A stretch of DNA of 64,000 bases from Thiorhodovibrio litoralis. GTDB taxonomy: Bacteria > Pseudomonadota > Gammaproteobacteria > Chromatiales > Chromatiaceae. Positions 38,829-52,009 of the stretch are shown piece by piece. Under the pieces are notes generated by a model. It made no database searches. It was given only the letters and a program-made list of their open reading frames with translations, and was not told where the DNA came from. Made by a program: the position numbers and the translations under genes. Position 1 is the stretch's first letter. Every line of letters starts with the position of its first letter. The stretch spans positions 1,536,501-1,600,500 of the forward strand of contig NZ_CP121473.1 of assembly GCF_033954455.1 (NCBI RefSeq), given 5' to 3'.

Positions 38829-39809
38829 TTAGTCGGGGTCCATCGGGGGGCTGATTGCGACCGCAGCGGGCGTTGGACCCCCGGGGCGGAGTGCGTGGGC
38901 GCGTTGGCGACTGACCAGCAATCCGGCGCCGGCAATCAGTAGCGAGCCCAGCGCCAGACGCCAGCTGACGGGCTCGGTCCAGATCAGCCAGCCATAAAGC
39001 GCGCCGAAGACGACTGAAAAATAGCCAAATGGCGCCATGCGCGAGGCTGGCGCGCGCGAGAGGCCGGTGGTCAGGGCAAGTTGTCCCAGGGTGGCCAAGG
39101 CGGCGACGGCGAGCAGCCAAGGGAAGTCGGTCGCTGTCGGTGTCTGCCAGCTCCAGATCAAAGGGACGGCTGAGACAGTTGTGGCTATCAGGGCGAAATA
39201 AAACACAATTCGCAGAGATGGCTCGGTGTGCGCAAGCCGCCTGACGGTGACCTTCGCTAAGGCAGCAAAGAGGCCGCCCAGTAGCCCGATCAAAGCGACC
39301 GGCGATACGCCCTGCACGCCGGGGGCGAGAATGGTCAGCACACCACAAAAGCCGATGCCGAGCGCGGCCCAGATGAATGGTGACATCTCTTCGCGTAGCC
39401 ACAGGAAAGCGACGATGGGGATAAAAATCGGCGCCGTCAGCTTCAGCAGCATGGCCTCCGCCAAGTTGATATGGGCGATGGCGTAGAAAAACGCATACAT
39501 GGCCGAGACCCCGGCAATGGCCCGCAGCAGATGCAGGCCCGGGACCTGGGTACGCAGTCCGCCAAGCTTGCGCCGCGCGAGCCAGGGCAGCAAGAGCGTC
39601 AGACCCAACAGATTGCGAAAGAAGACGATCACCTCGTTGGGCAGTTGAACCGAAACGAAGCGGATGCTGACACCCATCGATGCAAACAGAAACTCCCCCA
39701 AAACAATGAAGAAGCCGGCAACCAGCAGGGAGTAAGATGAGCGCAAAGCCAGCCTCTGTTGGTTGGAAGAAACTGTTGTGCTTTTGACGAAAAATGAGAA
39801 AATTAGCAA
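38829..39809 (-). CDS. EamA/DMT family transporter
   Basis: A 326-residue inner-membrane protein with ten hydrophobic segments arranged as two EamA repeats. Seen: LLVAGFFIVLGEFLFASMGVSIRF, the NLLGLTLLLPWLARR end of the first helices, LAEAMLLKLTAPIFIPIVAFLWLREEMS at the end of repeat one, and the second repeat ending WTEPVSWRLALGSLLIAGAGLLV. Substrate unknown (drug/metabolite exporter superfamily). The first ~20 residues are polar; a later start is possible. Confidence 0.88.
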   Translation of the reverse strand: MLIFSFFVKSTTVSSNQQRLALRSSYSLLVAGFFIVLGEFLFASMGVSIRFVSVQLPNEVIVFFRNLLGLTLLLPWLARRKLGGLRTQVPGLHLLRAIAGVSAMYAFFYAIAHINLAEAMLLKLTAPIFIPIVAFLWLREEMSPFIWAALGIGFCGVLTILAPGVQGVSPVALIGLLGGLFAALAKVTVRRLAHTEPSLRIVFYFALIATTVSAVPLIWSWQTPTATDFPWLLAVAALATLGQLALTTGLSRAPASRMAPFGYFSVVFGALYGWLIWTEPVSWRLALGSLLIAGAGLLVSRQRAHALRPGGPTPAAVAISPPMDPD

Positions 39810-40057
39810 AAGCAGGTTTTTAGATGGATGTCTTTAAGCTGAATCGAGCTTAGTTGTAAAATTACCATGCGATAAAAAAATTGGTCGCACTTTTTCTTGT
39901 TATTTCAGCTACAATAAGAGGCGTCAGTATCCAGATGACGGCGCGCCTGTTGGTTTTTTGTCTCGACTCTCGCCGTTGAACCCTATCAAGTCCTTCTTGT
40001 TGCATTTTACAACCTGAACCTTACTACTCGCCAAACAGACTTCTGCCGGGGGGCTTT
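39810..40057. promoter_or_regulatory. AT-rich upstream region of the OmpA-like pair
   Basis: This 248-base gap is clearly richer in A/T than its surroundings (for example GCGATAAAAAAATTGG). A -10-like TACAAT is at 39910-39915 with a weak -35-like CACTTT 16 bases upstream. The leader to the first OmpA-like gene would be about 140 bases long. Strong promoters are expected for abundant outer-membrane proteins; the exact site is uncertain. Confidence 0.4.
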
Positions 40058-40684
40058 ATGCGTGTTGACTCGAAAATCCTACGACCTGCCGCTCTGTCGA
40101 CGGCCGGCTCCACAGCTAGTGCCGCAGCTCTGCTAGTTGTGGGGCTCGCCCTTAGCGTGGCGTCGGTTGCGCGGGCCGATGTGATGGAACGTTTCTGGTC
40201 AGGACCTGACGGCGCTGGTTGGACCAACTCCTCGGGCGAATGCTGGCAGAGTCAAAGTGGCCCGAGTGATGTGGCACCTTGCGCGGCTGAGATTATCGAA
40301 AGTCTGACCATCGAGTTGGTCAATGATGAATTTGACTTCAACAGCGCCGTCATCAAACCGGAGATGGCTGATGCGCTTAATGGTGTTGCGCGGGCCGTGC
40401 GCGAGAGTGGCGGCGATGAAATGCTGACCATCGTTGGTCACACCGACGGCGTTGGCAGCCAGGACTACAATTATGAACTGGGCCTGCAGCGAGCCGAGTC
40501 GACCAAAAACTACCTTGCCAGCGTCGGCATTCCCGTCAGCCGCATGGTGACGCGCAGTGCCGGTAAGCTCGAGCCAATCGCCACGAACGACACCGACGCA
40601 GGGCGTGCGCGCAACCGCCGTATCGAAATTCGTACCCAGGTTTACGCTGGGCCGGGCGTTGACGTCGATGTCGCGATCCAGTAG
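40058..40684 (+). CDS. OmpA-family protein (first of a pair)
   Basis: A 208-residue exported protein. Signal peptide with a hydrophobic core AALLVVGLALSVASVARA. The mature N-terminus (MERFWSGPDGAGWTNSSGECWQSQSG) carries the ECWQS motif shared with the next gene, in place of an OmpA barrel. The C-terminal OmpA peptidoglycan-binding domain is complete: FDFNSAVIKPEMADALNGVA, IVGHTDGVGSQDYNYELGLQRAEST, GKLEPIATNDTDAGRARNRRIEI with the diaminopimelate-binding D and R. Likely tethers to peptidoglycan in the periplasm. The ATG is preceded by GGGGGGC. Confidence 0.92.
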   Translation: MRVDSKILRPAALSTAGSTASAAALLVVGLALSVASVARADVMERFWSGPDGAGWTNSSGECWQSQSGPSDVAPCAAEIIESLTIELVNDEFDFNSAVIKPEMADALNGVARAVRESGGDEMLTIVGHTDGVGSQDYNYELGLQRAESTKNYLASVGIPVSRMVTRSAGKLEPIATNDTDAGRARNRRIEIRTQVYAGPGVDVDVAIQ

Positions 40685-40710
40685 TCCGCATGCGGTGCCA
40701 TTGATTTTCG

Positions 40711-40737
40711 GTGGGGATGAATGGACATTCATGCCCC
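40711..40737 (+). other. Stem-loop between the two OmpA-like genes
   Basis: TGGGGATGAAT pairs with ATTCATGCCCCA (one bulged base) around a GGAC-type loop. No U-tract follows, so it may stabilise or process the transcript between the two genes rather than terminate it. Confidence 0.45.
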
Positions 40738-40825
40738 AACCGCTTCCGAAGCCATGAATCCCCGTGTGGGTCCCAAGCCCCGCAGAGACAAAGCTCATTT
40801 TTAACTCAAAAGAGAGGAAATACTG

Positions 40826-41410
40826 ATGTTTCAGATGAACCAACTGACCCGGGTTGCTGGGCTGGCCACATCCGCTGCCCTGGCGCTTTCGCTGACTGCA
40901 ATGCCGGCGTCCGCAATGGACGACGAATCCTACTGGTACGCGAAGGGTGATCAAAGCTTGCCGGACGGTCAGCTGTGGGCGAATAGCTATGGTGAGTGCT
41001 GGCAGAGTGCCTACCCCGACGGCCCCACCAACCTGCCGCCCTGCGATCTGGTTGTTCCTGAAGAATTTACCCTGCGTCTGAACTTTGAGTTCGACAAGTA
41101 CCGCATGGAAAATGTCGTCAATCGTGAAGAAGTTGCGCGTCTCGACGACTATATCGCCGACGTCAAGGCATCCCCGGCTGACGAGTATCTGACCGTCGTT
41201 GGCCATACCGACAGCGTCGGCAGCCAGGCTTACAACTACGGTCTTGGTATGCGTCGTGCCACCACAGTGCGCGATTACATGATCAACCAGGGTCTGCCAG
41301 CAAGCCGCATTGGGCCAGCTGAAAGCCGTGGCAAACTTGAGATGCTGCCTGAGTATCCGACTGACTCGGTCATGCAGCGTCGCGTCGTGATTCACTCCCG
41401 TGGTGAGTGA
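40826..41410 (+). CDS. OmpA-family protein (second of a pair)
   Basis: A 194-residue exported protein with signal peptide (VAGLATSAALALSLTAMPASA). The mature N-terminus DESYWYAKGDQSLPDGQLWANSYGECWQSAYPDG repeats the layout of the upstream paralogue (aromatic W, then ECWQS, then a second Cys in PPCDL). The OmpA-like domain has LNFEFDKYRMEN, VVGHTDSVGSQAYNYGLGMRRATT and ends MQRRVVIH instead of NRRIEI, so it is more diverged. GAGAGGAAA precedes the ATG. It ends at a strong terminator 95 bases downstream. Confidence 0.92.
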   Translation: MFQMNQLTRVAGLATSAALALSLTAMPASAMDDESYWYAKGDQSLPDGQLWANSYGECWQSAYPDGPTNLPPCDLVVPEEFTLRLNFEFDKYRMENVVNREEVARLDDYIADVKASPADEYLTVVGHTDSVGSQAYNYGLGMRRATTVRDYMINQGLPASRIGPAESRGKLEMLPEYPTDSVMQRRVVIHSRGE

Positions 41411-41505
41411 TCGCGATTTTGGCTGATGATGCGATGAGACTGCGGAGTGTCTTGATTCACTCTAAATAACTCTGCGTCGGTCTACACCGCGGCATAGCCT
41501 CAACG

Positions 41506-41543
41506 AAAAGGGCCACTCGGCAATTGCCGGGTGGCCCTTTTTT
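41506..41543 (+). terminator. Rho-independent terminator after the OmpA-like genes
   Basis: GGGCCACTCGGCAATTG and its complement form a stem of about 11-12 pairs (GGCCACTCGG / CCGGGTGGCC) with a CAATTG loop, followed by CCTTTTTTTGG, preceded by AAAA. It is the clearest terminator in the window. The A-tract on the other side could also serve the convergent purB gene. Confidence 0.93.
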
Positions 41544-41623
41544 GGTCAGCGGAGAAAGCAACGTCTGGTAAGCCGATGACGCGGCGTCAATAAAATGGCC
41601 TGGTTATTGCCTAGCTGCTTGAC

Positions 41624-45663
<4,040 letters not shown>

Positions 45664-45768
45664 GAATGGATTTCCGGCGGTGGTTGACGGCTCAAGCCTT
45701 GAGATTCTAGCGGTCGCGGCCCGGCGAGAAAAGCGCGGGCCGCCGAAGGGAGTGGATTCGCAGGCGAA

Positions 45769-46398
45769 TCAGGCGGTCTCGTTGCGCGCTAGATACTCGC
45801 GCGCGGAAGCGAGCAGGCGACCGCGCCCGAACAGAATCTGCCAGCGAGTGCCGCCAAGCTGTTGCCACAGGATGGCGGAGCGGATGCCAGAGAGCAGCAG
45901 GGCACGGATGCGGTCCTGATTTTCGCTGTTTTTCAGGTACAGCGGATTACCGCGCACCAGGATTCTCGGTTCCAGGGTGCTGACATGATCGCTGTAGAGC
46001 GTCGCCAGGGAGGCCAGCAACTCCGCATCAAGCAGCGGGCGGTCATGGCGCTTGGTATCGGCAATTTCGATCCCGTTGCCGATTTTGCCAAGCAGATCGC
46101 GCCTGTCGCTCAGTGTGCGGGCGTGCTTGAGGAGATTGATCAAGTAACGAGTCAGCTCCAAATTGCGGCTCGGTTGGCCGGTGATCTGCCCGACCAACGC
46201 ACGCATGCCGATGGCGACAGCGCCCGGCGGGCCATAGACCGAGGGCGTGTCAGGTGCGTCGACCTGAAACAGGCTATGAATGCAGGGTTCCATGGCTTCG
46301 ACATCCACGGAACCGCGGTTAGCGATTCGCTCTACGCAATGAGCGGCCTGATGTAGGCCGGCGAGGGCAATCGCACGCTCGAGATCACTGTGTTGCAT
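45769..46398 (-). CDS. hflD: High frequency lysogenization protein HflD homologue
   Basis: A 209-residue all-helical protein of the HflD family, a membrane-associated protein which in E. coli binds phage lambda CII and normally works near MnmA/PurB with unknown housekeeping role. Seen: ERAIALAGLHQAAHCVERIANRG, SLFQVDAPDTPSVYG, GMRALVGQITGQ, LELTRYLINLLKHAR, GNPLYLKNSENQDRIRALLLSGIRSAILWQQLGG. Length matches (213). Begins 26 bases after mnmA. Confidence 0.93.
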   Translation of the reverse strand: MQHSDLERAIALAGLHQAAHCVERIANRGSVDVEAMEPCIHSLFQVDAPDTPSVYGPPGAVAIGMRALVGQITGQPSRNLELTRYLINLLKHARTLSDRRDLLGKIGNGIEIADTKRHDRPLLDAELLASLATLYSDHVSTLEPRILVRGNPLYLKNSENQDRIRALLLSGIRSAILWQQLGGTRWQILFGRGRLLASAREYLARNETA

Positions 46399-46424
46399 GA
46401 ATTAAAGTGGTTGTTCGCTAGTGA

Positions 46425-47528
46425 TTAGTCTGTCGCAGCGGCAATAACGCAGCCGCCCAGGCATTGATCGCCATGATAAAAAACCGCCGACTGTCCCGGC
46501 GTGATGGCGCGTTGCGGGATGGCAAAGCGCACGTGGCACTGATTCCTGTCTGAGTCGCTATCGTACTCGACTAGGGTGCAGGCTTGCAGCGGTTGACGGT
46601 GGCGCAGTCGGCACAAACAGTCGAAAGGCGGCGGGGCAGGCGCTGTGCCAGCAATCCAGTGCAGTTGTTCGCCGCTGAGACTCTGAGCAAACAGCAGCGG
46701 ATGATCGCCGCCCTGGACCACGATCAGGGCATTGCGATCGGGGGCTTTGGCGGCGACGAACCAGGGCGCCTCGCCCGCGTCCCGCTGTCCGCCAATCCCG
46801 AGCCCCTGCCGCTGGCCGATCGTGTAATACGCGAGCCCCTGATGCTCGCCAAGCACTTGGCCCTCGGGGGTTTCGATCGGCCCCGGCTCGCGCGGCAGGT
46901 AGCGGGCGAGGAAGTCGGCAAAGCGGCGCTCACCGATAAAGCAGATGCCGGTACTATCCTTCTTTTGGGCATTGGCCAGACCCAAATCTTGTGCCAGTGC
47001 GCGGACCTCTGGCTTGCTGAGGTCCGACAGCGGAAAGAGTGCGCGTGCAAGCTGCTGCTGGTCAAGCCGATGCAAAAAATAGGTCTGGTCCTTGTTGGTA
47101 TCCTTTGCCAGATGCAAGGTGCTGCGGTTTGAGGCATGGATGATCTGCGCATAGTGCCCGGTTGCGATCCAATCGGCGCCCAGAGTCAGGGCGAAGTCCA
47201 GAAACGCACGAAACTTGATCTCGCTATTGCACAGGATGTCCGGATTGGGTGTGCGCAACGCGCGGTATTCGGCCAGAAAATGAGCGAACACCCGATCCCA
47301 GTATTCGGTAGCAAAGTTTACTGTGCGCAGCGGAATGCCGAGCCGCTCGGCGACCGCTTGCGCATCGGCGAGGTCCTCCGCTGCAGCGCAATAGCCGGGG
47401 GCGTCGTCTTCCTCCCAGTTCTTCATGAACAGCGCTTCGACCCGATAGCCCTGTTCGATCAGCACATGGGCGGCGACGGCGGAATCCACTCCACCCGAGA
47501 GTCCAATCAGCACGCGTTCCGAGGTCAT
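46425..47528 (-). CDS. mnmA: tRNA-specific 2-thiouridylase MnmA
   Basis: A 367-residue enzyme that puts sulfur on U34 of Lys, Glu and Gln tRNAs. Seen: PP-loop [26 protein letters not shown], the first catalytic Cys in [30 protein letters not shown], the second Cys in [21 protein letters not shown] and the SPGQSAVFY-type end [20 protein letters not shown]. Length matches E. coli MnmA (368). First of the mnmA-hflD-acnA-purB reverse-strand set; repeat copy 3 is just upstream. Confidence 0.97.
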   Translation of the reverse strand: MTSERVLIGLSGGVDSAVAAHVLIEQGYRVEALFMKNWEEDDAPGYCAAAEDLADAQAVAERLGIPLRTVNFATEYWDRVFAHFLAEYRALRTPNPDILCNSEIKFRAFLDFALTLGADWIATGHYAQIIHASNRSTLHLAKDTNKDQTYFLHRLDQQQLARALFPLSDLSKPEVRALAQDLGLANAQKKDSTGICFIGERRFADFLARYLPREPGPIETPEGQVLGEHQGLAYYTIGQRQGLGIGGQRDAGEAPWFVAAKAPDRNALIVVQGGDHPLLFAQSLSGEQLHWIAGTAPAPPPFDCLCRLRHRQPLQACTLVEYDSDSDRNQCHVRFAIPQRAITPGQSAVFYHGDQCLGGCVIAAATD

Positions 47529-47554
47529 TGTTTGATATCAAAAGCACATAGAAT

Positions 47555-47687
47555 TTCGGCTTGTTTTGGACCGGGTGACGGTCGCGGGGGACGCCGTAAA
47601 TCCATCCCCAAATTTCCAATCGGGTGCTTCCCAGCGGCGTCCTGCCGCTGAAAACCCCCGCGCCCGTCACCCGGCCCAAAACTGAAA
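47555..47687. repeat. Palindromic repeat element, copy 3
   Basis: A ~133 bp element between aguA and mnmA. Left arm TTTTGGACCGGGTGACGG, right arm ending CCGTCACCCGGCCCAAAA; 25 of 27 arm positions pair. Contains GACGCCGTAAATCCATCC on the left and CAGCGGCGTCCTGCCGCTG on the right of a variable ~25-base centre. Its reverse complement is nearly identical to copy 4 outside the centre. Confidence 0.92.
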
Positions 47688-47702
47688 ACCCATCTGTGAC
47701 GC

Positions 47703-48749
47703 CTATAGTGCCTCGCAAATGCCGACCGCGGATGGCAGTTGCATGCAGGCACAGTGCAAGCTGCCACCTTGGCGGATCAACGCACGGCAGTCAATCGGAT
47801 GGACCCGGCGATCGGGAAAGGCCGCTTGAATGAGGCGCAGCGCCTCGGCGTCGGCCGGGTCTTGATAGGTCGGCATCAGCACGGCGCCGTTGATGAGGAC
47901 GAAGTTGGCATAGCCCGCGGGCAGCCGGTCTCCGCTCGCATCGAAAGCCGGTTGCGGGGATGGCAGCGGTAGTAGCCGGTAGGGCTGGCCTTCAGTGCCG
48001 CGCAGTGCCTGGAGCTCGCTGATCATGACGTTGATGGAACGGTAATCGGGGTCGGCTGGGTTATCGCAGCTGACGTGAGCAATGGTGCGGTGGTCGATGA
48101 AACGGGCCAGGGTGTCGATATGGCCGTCGGTATCATCGCCGCTCAATTGTCCATGCTGCAGCCACAGGAAACGCTGGGTGCCGAGCCATAGCCGCAACTC
48201 CTGCTCAATGTCGGTCTGGCTCCAGCCCGGGTTGCGTGCCGGGTCGACCAGGGTGCGGCGCACCAGCAACAGCGAGCCGGCGCCGTCGCTGTCGATGGCG
48301 CCGCCCTCAAGCACCAGCTCGCTGCGCTGCCAGGCGATCTCGGGGAACAGGTTCTGCTTTTGCAGCTGGGTGTTGATCTGGTCATCCAGCTCGCTGGGAA
48401 ATTTGCCGCCCCAGCCGTTGAAGCGAAAATCAATTAAGCAAGGTTTCCCCTGAGCATCCAGCACGCCAATAGGACCATGATCCCGCGTCCAGGTATCATT
48501 GCCGCGTGCCAGCGCAAAGCTAAGCCGCGTCGCTGGCACGCCGGCATCCGAGAGCCGTTGCTCCACGCGGGTTTGCCAGGGCTGATCTGGGCAAAGAATC
48601 AACGCGTGCTGGTAACGACAAACCGTCTGGACAATTGCGATATAAACCGCCTCGACGGCTTCAATCTGGTCGCCCCAGTCAGTGTCGAGATGCGGCCAGG
48701 TCAGCATCAGCGCGCTTTGCGCGTCCCATTCGGCGGGCAGGGTGATCAT
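47703..48749 (-). CDS. aguA: Agmatine deiminase
   Basis: A 348-residue Porphyromonas-type peptidyl-arginine deiminase family enzyme converting agmatine to N-carbamoylputrescine plus ammonia. Seen: MLTWPHLDTDWGD, TWTRDHGPIGV, FNGWGGKF, LEGGAIDSDGAGSLL, DDTDGHIDTLARF and the catalytic Cys near the end in RQGGSLHCACMQLP (Cys six residues after QGG). Length is near 350-370 for the family. aguB (N-carbamoylputrescine amidase) is not adjacent. The gene is bracketed by repeat copies 3 and 4 in inverted orientation. Confidence 0.94.
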   Translation of the reverse strand: MITLPAEWDAQSALMLTWPHLDTDWGDQIEAVEAVYIAIVQTVCRYQHALILCPDQPWQTRVEQRLSDAGVPATRLSFALARGNDTWTRDHGPIGVLDAQGKPCLIDFRFNGWGGKFPSELDDQINTQLQKQNLFPEIAWQRSELVLEGGAIDSDGAGSLLLVRRTLVDPARNPGWSQTDIEQELRLWLGTQRFLWLQHGQLSGDDTDGHIDTLARFIDHRTIAHVSCDNPADPDYRSINVMISELQALRGTEGQPYRLLPLPSPQPAFDASGDRLPAGYANFVLINGAVLMPTYQDPADAEALRLIQAAFPDRRVHPIDCRALIRQGGSLHCACMQLPSAVGICEAL

Positions 48750-48859
48750 CGTCGTGGTGTAAGCTCTGCGGTTGCGAGATCACCAGTCTAAGCGCTGGCT
48801 CGGCGCTTGGGAAAGCAAAGCCGTGTCGATATTGATGTTATAGGCATCACAGATGAGCT

Positions 48860-48981
48860 TTCGGTTTTGGGCCGGGTGACGGGCGCGGGGGTTTTCAGCG
48901 GCAGGACGCCGCTGGGAAGCCTCCATGGATGGATTTACGGCGTCCCCCGCGACCGTCACCCGGCCCAAAACAAGCCGAATT
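48860..48981. repeat. Palindromic repeat element, copy 4
   Basis: A ~122 bp element in the divergent gap between aguA and tsaD. Left arm TTTTGGGCCGGGTGACGGG, right arm CCGTCACCCGGCCCAAAA; 26 of 27 arm positions are complementary, making this the most perfect copy. It contains CAGCGGCAGGACGCCGCTG and ATTTACGGCGTCCCCCGCG. Opposite in orientation to copies 1 and 3. It ends 37 bases before the tsaD start, so it would be in or near the tsaD leader. Confidence 0.92.
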
Positions 48982-49018
48982 TCCATGTGTTTGAGTTATG
49001 CACTCGGAATCAACCAAA

Positions 49019-50050
49019 ATGCGCGTCCTCGGCATCGAAACTTCCTGCGACGAAACCGGCGTGGCCGTCTATGGCGACGACATCGGGTTGGCCGCGCATG
49101 CGGTCTATAGTCAGACTGACATCCATGCCGAATACGGTGGTGTGGTGCCGGAGCTGGCCTCGCGTGATCATATTCGCAAGACGCTGCCGCTGATCCATCA
49201 GGTGCTCGACGAGGCCGGGCTGGGTGCAGCTGACATCGACGGCCTGGCCTACACCGCCGGTCCTGGGCTGATCGGCGCCTTGCTGGTTGGCTCCGCGCTC
49301 GGGCGAAGCCTGGCCTGGGCATGGGAGGTGCCGGCCATTGGCGTGCATCACATGGAAGGACATCTGCTGGCGCCGCTGCTGGAATCCCCGGCGCCGGATT
49401 TTCCTTTCGTCGCGCTGCTGGTGTCTGGCGGGCACACGCAGCTGGTTGAAGTCCAAGCCGTTGGGCACTACCGGCTCTTGGGCGAGTCAGTGGACGATGC
49501 CGCCGGCGAGGCCTTTGACAAGACCGCCAAGATTCTCGGGCTGCCCTATCCTGGCGGTCCGGCACTGGCGCGGCTGGCGGAGCAAGGCGATTCTGCGCGC
49601 TATCGCTTTCCCCGGCCGATGACTGACAGGCCCGGGCTGGATTTCAGCTTCAGCGGGCTCAAGACCTTCGCGCTCAATACCCTGCAGCATCTGCAGGCAT
49701 CGAATGAGGACCAGACTCAGGGCCGCGCGGACATCGCCCGCGCCTTCGAGGACGCCGTGGTCGACACCCTGGTGATCAAGTGCCGGCGTGCCTTGCAGCA
49801 GAGCGGTCTGCAGCGCCTAGTGCTGGCCGGTGGTGTCAGCGCCAACCGCCGATTGCGCGAGCGCATGACCGAGGCGATCGAAGCCATTGGCGGCCAGGCC
49901 TTCTTCCCGCGCCCGGCGCTGTGCACCGACAATGGCGCCATGATCGCCTATGCCGGTTGGTACCGGCTCAAGGCCGGTCAGCGCGAGCCGCTAGCGTTTC
50001 GGCCGCGCCCGCGCTGGTCGCTGGAAGAGCTTCCGCCTCTGGCTGGCTGA
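49019..50050 (+). CDS. tsaD: tRNA threonylcarbamoyltransferase subunit TsaD
   Basis: A 343-residue member of the universal Kae1/TsaD family; transfers threonylcarbamoyl to A37 of ANN-decoding tRNAs. Seen: [18 protein letters not shown], the metal-binding H111-M-E-G-H115 in [69 protein letters not shown] and [12 protein letters not shown]. Length matches E. coli TsaD (337). The ATG at 49019 (MRVLGIETS) fits the family; a start seven codons upstream is less likely. Confidence 0.97.
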   Translation: MRVLGIETSCDETGVAVYGDDIGLAAHAVYSQTDIHAEYGGVVPELASRDHIRKTLPLIHQVLDEAGLGAADIDGLAYTAGPGLIGALLVGSALGRSLAWAWEVPAIGVHHMEGHLLAPLLESPAPDFPFVALLVSGGHTQLVEVQAVGHYRLLGESVDDAAGEAFDKTAKILGLPYPGGPALARLAEQGDSARYRFPRPMTDRPGLDFSFSGLKTFALNTLQHLQASNEDQTQGRADIARAFEDAVVDTLVIKCRRALQQSGLQRLVLAGGVSANRRLRERMTEAIEAIGGQAFFPRPALCTDNGAMIAYAGWYRLKAGQREPLAFRPRPRWSLEELPPLAG

Positions 50051-50142
50051 TTGGCACCGTAGTTTGGTAGTTGCCGGGGCTTTTTGTGGCCGGCGCGGCC
50101 TGTGCCTCTGGCTGATTCAAGTGATGGTCGGCGGCGACTTGG

Positions 50143-51696
50143 CTACTGACTCTCTCCGATCAATAGACCCGCGATCAAGCGCTCAACGGGCGCATAGTCG
50201 TCAGTCAGGATGGGGAGTTCCCGTGGATCGCGGCCATAGCCGAGCACGGCGTCGGTCATGCGCTGCCAGCGGCGGACGAATCCATGGCGGGCGATGATGG
50301 TATCTGGTAGCGGCGTGCCGTTGGTGGCTGAGATCACAAAGGTCACACGCTCGGCTTCCGGTACATGATCCATCCAGATATCGACCTGCGCGAAAGCGGT
50401 TTGCAACGTGTTGATCAGGCTCTTGATCAGCAACGGGTCGGGCAGGGTGTCGACCACGTTCATCAGGTAGAGTCCATCGGGGGCGAGACGCTCGCGCACC
50501 AGGGCAGCGAATTCTCGCGTGACCAGATGCGGCGGGATGGCGACATCATGGAAGACATCGCCGACGATGACATCGAAAGGTTCGGCTTCACTTTGCAGCG
50601 CCAGGCGCGCATCCCGATGGACGATGTGCATCGGTGCTGGGTCCAGACCAAGCGACTCAACCGCTGTGAGCGTCACCAGCGGATCGAGCTCGGCGACCGT
50701 GATGCTGGAATCTGGACTGAGCGACTCGACTGCGCGCGGCAGGCTGTAAGCTCCGCCGCCGGCGAAGAACCAGCGCAGCCCCTCGGCATAGCGCTCGCCG
50801 AAATGCGCGGCGGCCAGTTCGTCGAGTGCGTGCACATAAGGGGCGACCAGCAGGCTCGGCTCAGTGCGGTGGTTGATGCCGTGCAGCAGATGGTCCAGCA
50901 CCAGACCGCGCGTCGGGCCGGCCTCGGGTGGAGTGGGCTGCTCAACCACGCGCATGCAAAAGTAGCGGCTTTCGCGCTCGCAGCTGCCGGCCAGTCCGTG
51001 GGATAGCAGCAGGCCGGCCAGTGCGACGGAGACGGCGAGGCTCAGCGCGGTCTGGGTCGAACGGCGGGCGCCGCGCAAAAAAGGGACCGCGAGCAGCATC
51101 AGCAAGATCCCGCACATCAGCACCAGCGCGCGCGAGCCGATCCATTGCACCAGCCAGTAGCCAGCCGCAAAGGTGCCGAGAATACTGCCAACCGCAGCCA
51201 GCGCATGCATGCGCCCGACCACATGGCCAGCGCGTGCGTCGAGCCGCAGCGCCAGGGTGGTCAGCAGCGGTGTGACAATGCCGATGAATACGGCTGGCAG
51301 AAAAAACAGCGCCGCAGCCAGCGCAAAACTCGCCGACAGCAGGCTGGCCTCCGCCTCCTGTAAACGACTACCCAAGGTGTCGATACCGATCAGGCTCAGA
51401 ATGCAGTAAAGCCCAGCGAGCCCGAGCACCGTCCCGACGCTGCGCCCGCTGCCGCCACGGTCGGCCCACACGCCGCCCAACCAGTTGCCTAGCGACAGCC
51501 CGGCGAGGATCACGCCGATGATGGAGGTCCAGGTATAAAGCGACACGCCAATCCAGGGCGCCAGCAGCCGCCCGGCGACGATCTCCAGCACCAGCAGCAG
51601 GGCGGAACTCAGCAGCACTGTCAGTCCATAGCCAAACAAGCGGCTGCGGGCACTGGTATCGTTTTCGCAGTTGGAGTGTTTAGACATTTTGGACAT
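50143..51696 (-). CDS. Membrane-fused spermidine synthase-like protein
   Basis: A 517-residue protein. Residues ~20-225 carry about seven membrane spans (LTVLLSSALLLVLEIVAGRLLAPWIG first). The C-terminal half is an aminopropyltransferase/spermidine-synthase-like Rossmann domain: LDHLLHGINHRTEP, RWFFAGGGAYSLPRAV, ITVAELDPLVTLTAVESLG and FDVIVGDVFHDVAIPPHLVTREF. The usual GGGDG is GGGAY, so canonical putrescine binding is doubtful; such fusions are commonly annotated as fused MFS/spermidine synthase with unknown substrate. Convergent with tsaD. The ATG at 51696 is used; an in-frame ATG lies a few codons further in. Confidence 0.88.
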   Translation of the reverse strand: MSKMSKHSNCENDTSARSRLFGYGLTVLLSSALLLVLEIVAGRLLAPWIGVSLYTWTSIIGVILAGLSLGNWLGGVWADRGGSGRSVGTVLGLAGLYCILSLIGIDTLGSRLQEAEASLLSASFALAAALFFLPAVFIGIVTPLLTTLALRLDARAGHVVGRMHALAAVGSILGTFAAGYWLVQWIGSRALVLMCGILLMLLAVPFLRGARRSTQTALSLAVSVALAGLLLSHGLAGSCERESRYFCMRVVEQPTPPEAGPTRGLVLDHLLHGINHRTEPSLLVAPYVHALDELAAAHFGERYAEGLRWFFAGGGAYSLPRAVESLSPDSSITVAELDPLVTLTAVESLGLDPAPMHIVHRDARLALQSEAEPFDVIVGDVFHDVAIPPHLVTREFAALVRERLAPDGLYLMNVVDTLPDPLLIKSLINTLQTAFAQVDIWMDHVPEAERVTFVISATNGTPLPDTIIARHGFVRRWQRMTDAVLGYGRDPRELPILTDDYAPVERLIAGLLIGESQ

Positions 51697-52009
51697 GGTG
51701 ATGGCGGGTCCCAGGTTGAAGAAGCGACATTCTATCGCTCATGATCCCGACCGCCCCGGCAAATGCATCCGAGTGATGACCTCAAGATGACGGCTGCGGC
51801 CGGATGGCGCTAGGATTCGCGACTTAACCAAGTCTGAGGGCGCCTCCAACTCAGTCTGCCGCCCGCGGAACGCTATGGTAAGGTTCTGCCTATTGCCGCT
51901 AATCAGTCCGCTCGTGCGTCATTGGCGAGCGGTCGATGGCATTTGTCAGGCGCCTCGCCGCCAAACTTGAAAGTCACTCCTGCTGCGATTTAGGCCCATA
52001 TTAACGACC
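51697..52009. other. Divergent gap between spermidine-synthase-like gene and thiG
   Basis: About 313 bases without a supported gene. It holds one inverted repeat, CCGCTCG (51908-51914) with CGAGCGG (51926-51932). A small ThiS gene, which usually precedes thiG, was searched for and not found: no short frame ends in Gly-Gly before thiG. No TPP-riboswitch core was recognised. Confidence 0.55.

Noticed and set aside
48807-49193. Short forward frame across repeat copy 4
   Set aside because: The coding look comes from the repeat ([11 protein letters not shown]-type translation recurs at copy 3 on the other strand) and from the out-of-frame start of tsaD.
51697-52009. TPP riboswitch or thiS gene before thiG
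   Set aside because: No CTGAGA...CCTGATCTGG-type core and no short frame ending in Gly-Gly were found.
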